From Bacteroidales bacterium (lineage in GTDB: Bacteria > Bacteroidota > Bacteroidia > Bacteroidales > UBA932): DNA of 15,462 bases. The notes under the pieces are model-generated. The model made no database searches and was not told where the DNA came from. It worked only from the letters and a program-made list of their open reading frames with translations. The stretch covers positions 1-15,462 of the forward strand of contig JAGABD010000024.1 in NCBI GenBank assembly GCA_017614795.1, read 5' to 3'. The translations under genes were made by a program, and so were the position numbers. Below, piece after piece: positions 14,172-15,462 of this stretch. The first letter of the stretch is position 1; each line of letters starts with the position of its first letter.

Positions 14172-15462
14172 TTACTGCTGGGTAAACTGCAGGCTTAATC
14201 TGCCGCTGTTTGAATTAGTCGCTCCAACCAGTGCACTGAGTGTAGTCTGCACGCCCCATAGGGCATTGTTGGAGCTGTTGTTGTAATAATACGTGAGATA
14301 TATGACGTCCGATGCCGTAAGATCCCTGTCGGCCGTCCAGTTAATGGCGCTGCCGTTCAATGAAGGGTTGGCATTTGAACCGGTGAACGTCGTGGCGACG
14401 CTTCCGTTGTTGGCACCATATCGGATGGATATCGTTTTGTTTCGAGGCCTGTTTGCCGTGGCATTTCCTCCTGTCATACTTAGAGCCTGACGCGCTATCG
14501 TCACGTAACGATACTTGGTAGCTTCGCGTTCATTGTACCCGTCTGATTCCAGACTGATACCCACATGCGCCCCATAGGTCGAAGTGGTTGCAGTGATGTA
14601 GTGCGTTTGGTTGGCATTGGTGCTGTTGGGATGGTAATTCCAGGTACCGTCACCATTGTCGGTAAGCGTTCCGGAGGTACTCGTAGGCGTGCTCCCACCA
14701 AGATTCGTCAGGGTCACGGTGACGTCCTGTGCGGCAAGACCGGACTGATACTGGAAGTTCATGGCAACAGACTGGCCCGTACCCAAGGCTACATTGTTTG
14801 TCGAAATATTCAGACTGGCAAAGTTGTATGTAATCCTGTTGGCCGTACTCGTCACTTCGCTGTAGTGGGTGTTGTAAATCTTAACGCTCAGATTATCGGA
14901 AACACCTGTTGTCTGCAGAAGGAGGGCCTCCGTACCGGTACTGCCCGGCGAAGGAGTATAGGCATACGAATCCGTGGTGCCATCAATCAGCTCCAACGTT
15001 CCGGCATTGCCGCTTCGCGGTTCAAGACCGGTGAGCACCACCACGATGTTCTCCATGTAATCCTCATCGTAAGTGAAGTAGTAGGTAACATTCCTGCCGA
15101 TACCGACAAGATACTCGCTCGCATCGAAATGAGGATTCGTAAAGTCGAGCTTGCTGCGGTCGTCGGTAACGCTGGCATCGTAGTAGTGAGGCGCCGACAG
15201 CGCGACCGTCACAGGTTCCGAAGCCGATGTGGTGAGGAACTGGAAGGTGTTCGTAGCCGCATTGGTAGGTGTGAAGGTATAGCGGTTGGTATTGCCCACA
15301 CGGTTCAGACGGGTTTCACCAGGGGCCGGCGTAAGACCGGTAAGCGCCATGGTAACCGTCTGCAGAGGATCCTGTGCCGACATATTGAACGAAAGCAGCA
15401 CACGCTCTCCGATGCCCTCGAACACCCTGGACTCGAAGTGGTAGTTCTCGAACGAACGGTAA
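14172..15462 (-). CDS. Ser/Thr/Asn-rich repeat protein, probably cell surface, 5' end outside window
   Basis: The frame is open from the window edge to the TAA at 14174-14172, giving about 430 C-terminal residues. I do not recognise a family. Three divergent tandem beta-rich repeats of about 95-105 residues are visible: one from the window edge to about 15150, one at about 15137-14840, one at about 14816-14543. Each runs through F/V-x-G-I/T-G-x-x-V, then V-x-L-T-G/N-L, a turn with G-T-L or similar, Y-x-Y/F-T/H-P, and ends near a Tyr-rich stretch such as PHYYDAS or THYSEVT. This resembles Ig-like or fibronectin-like surface modules. The last 110 residues (from about ARQALSMTGG) form a different domain rich in Asn, Ser and Thr. 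No sorting domain is evident. Composition is less GC-rich than the neighbours. It converges on aroDA with two bases between stops. Confidence 0.72.
   Translation of the reverse strand, partial: YRSFENYHFESRVFEGIGERVLLSFNMSAQDPLQTVTMALTGLTPAPGETRLNRVGNTNRYTFTPTNAATNTFQFLTTSASEPVTVALSAPHYYDASVTDDRSKLDFTNPHFDASEYLVGIGRNVTYYFTYDEDYMENIVVVLTGLEPRSGNAGTLELIDGTTDSYAYTPSPGSTGTEALLLQTTGVSDNLSVKIYNTHYSEVTSTANRITYNFASLNISTNNVALGTGQSVAMNFQYQSGLAAQDVTVTLTNLGGSTPTSTSGTLTDNGDGTWNYHPNSTNANQTHYITATTSTYGAHVGISLESDGYNEREATKYRYVTIARQALSMTGGNATANRPRNKTISIRYGANNGSVATTFTGSNANPSLNGSAINWTADRDLTASDVIYLTYYYNNSSNNALWGVQTTLSALVGATNSNSGRLSLQFTQQ

Overview
The window reads as a chromosomal segment of a high-GC member of the Bacteroidota, most likely an uncultured gut-type Bacteroidales. 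The support is: ribosomal protein S16 with a long Ala/Glu/Lys tail, a DUF5686-type outer-membrane protein with a carboxypeptidase-regulatory-like N-terminus, the sufBCD order, a secreted twin-arginine Gfo/Idh/MocA protein, and -7 boxes of the Bacteroidota form TAnnTTTG instead of sigma70 -10 boxes. Genus cannot be fixed from the sequence. Coding density is very high: several genes overlap by 1 to 11 bases, no gap exceeds 60 bases, and no rRNA, tRNA, CRISPR array, insertion sequence or prophage gene was seen.

Layout. (1) Plus strand, 1-2346: rpsP (5' end cut by the window), rimM and a secreted histidine acid phosphatase, the last two overlapping at ATGA. (2) Minus strand, 8726 down to 2343: sufB-sufC-sufD-ispE and a large DUF5686 outer-membrane protein, with a -7 box ahead of sufB and another inside the end of ispE. 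The phosphatase and the DUF5686 gene converge and share a CTAG in which each strand reads TAG. (3) aroC on the minus strand (9791-8775), divergent from a plus-strand run of a small two-helix membrane protein, apbE, a secreted oxidoreductase-like protein and a fused aroD-aroA gene (to 14169). (4) The 3' part of a Ser/Thr/Asn-rich repeat protein on the minus strand (15462-14172), convergent with aroDA with two bases between the stops.

How the genes work together. rpsP/rimM serve 30S ribosome assembly. SufBCD builds Fe-S clusters, and the gene just downstream, ispE, belongs to the MEP isoprenoid pathway, whose last two enzymes (not in this window) are Fe-S proteins. aroC and aroDA contribute three steps of the shikimate pathway (dehydroquinate dehydratase, EPSP synthase, chorismate synthase) and flank the apbE/oxidoreductase genes.

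The most unusual signal is a set of palindrome-rich insertions that lie inside reading frames and are translated. ispE carries two (about residues 46-79 and 216-269). apbE carries one near its N-terminus that shares with the second ispE insertion a paired 21-bp palindrome on a 51-bp period and a related 30-bp linker. The two copies have the same orientation on the plus strand although the genes run in opposite directions, so the element is translated from opposite strands in its two hosts. A smaller palindrome sits in the AroA part of the fusion. This looks like a mobile or recombining protein-coding palindromic repeat family, comparable in behaviour to the Rickettsia palindromic elements but not assignable to any family by eye.
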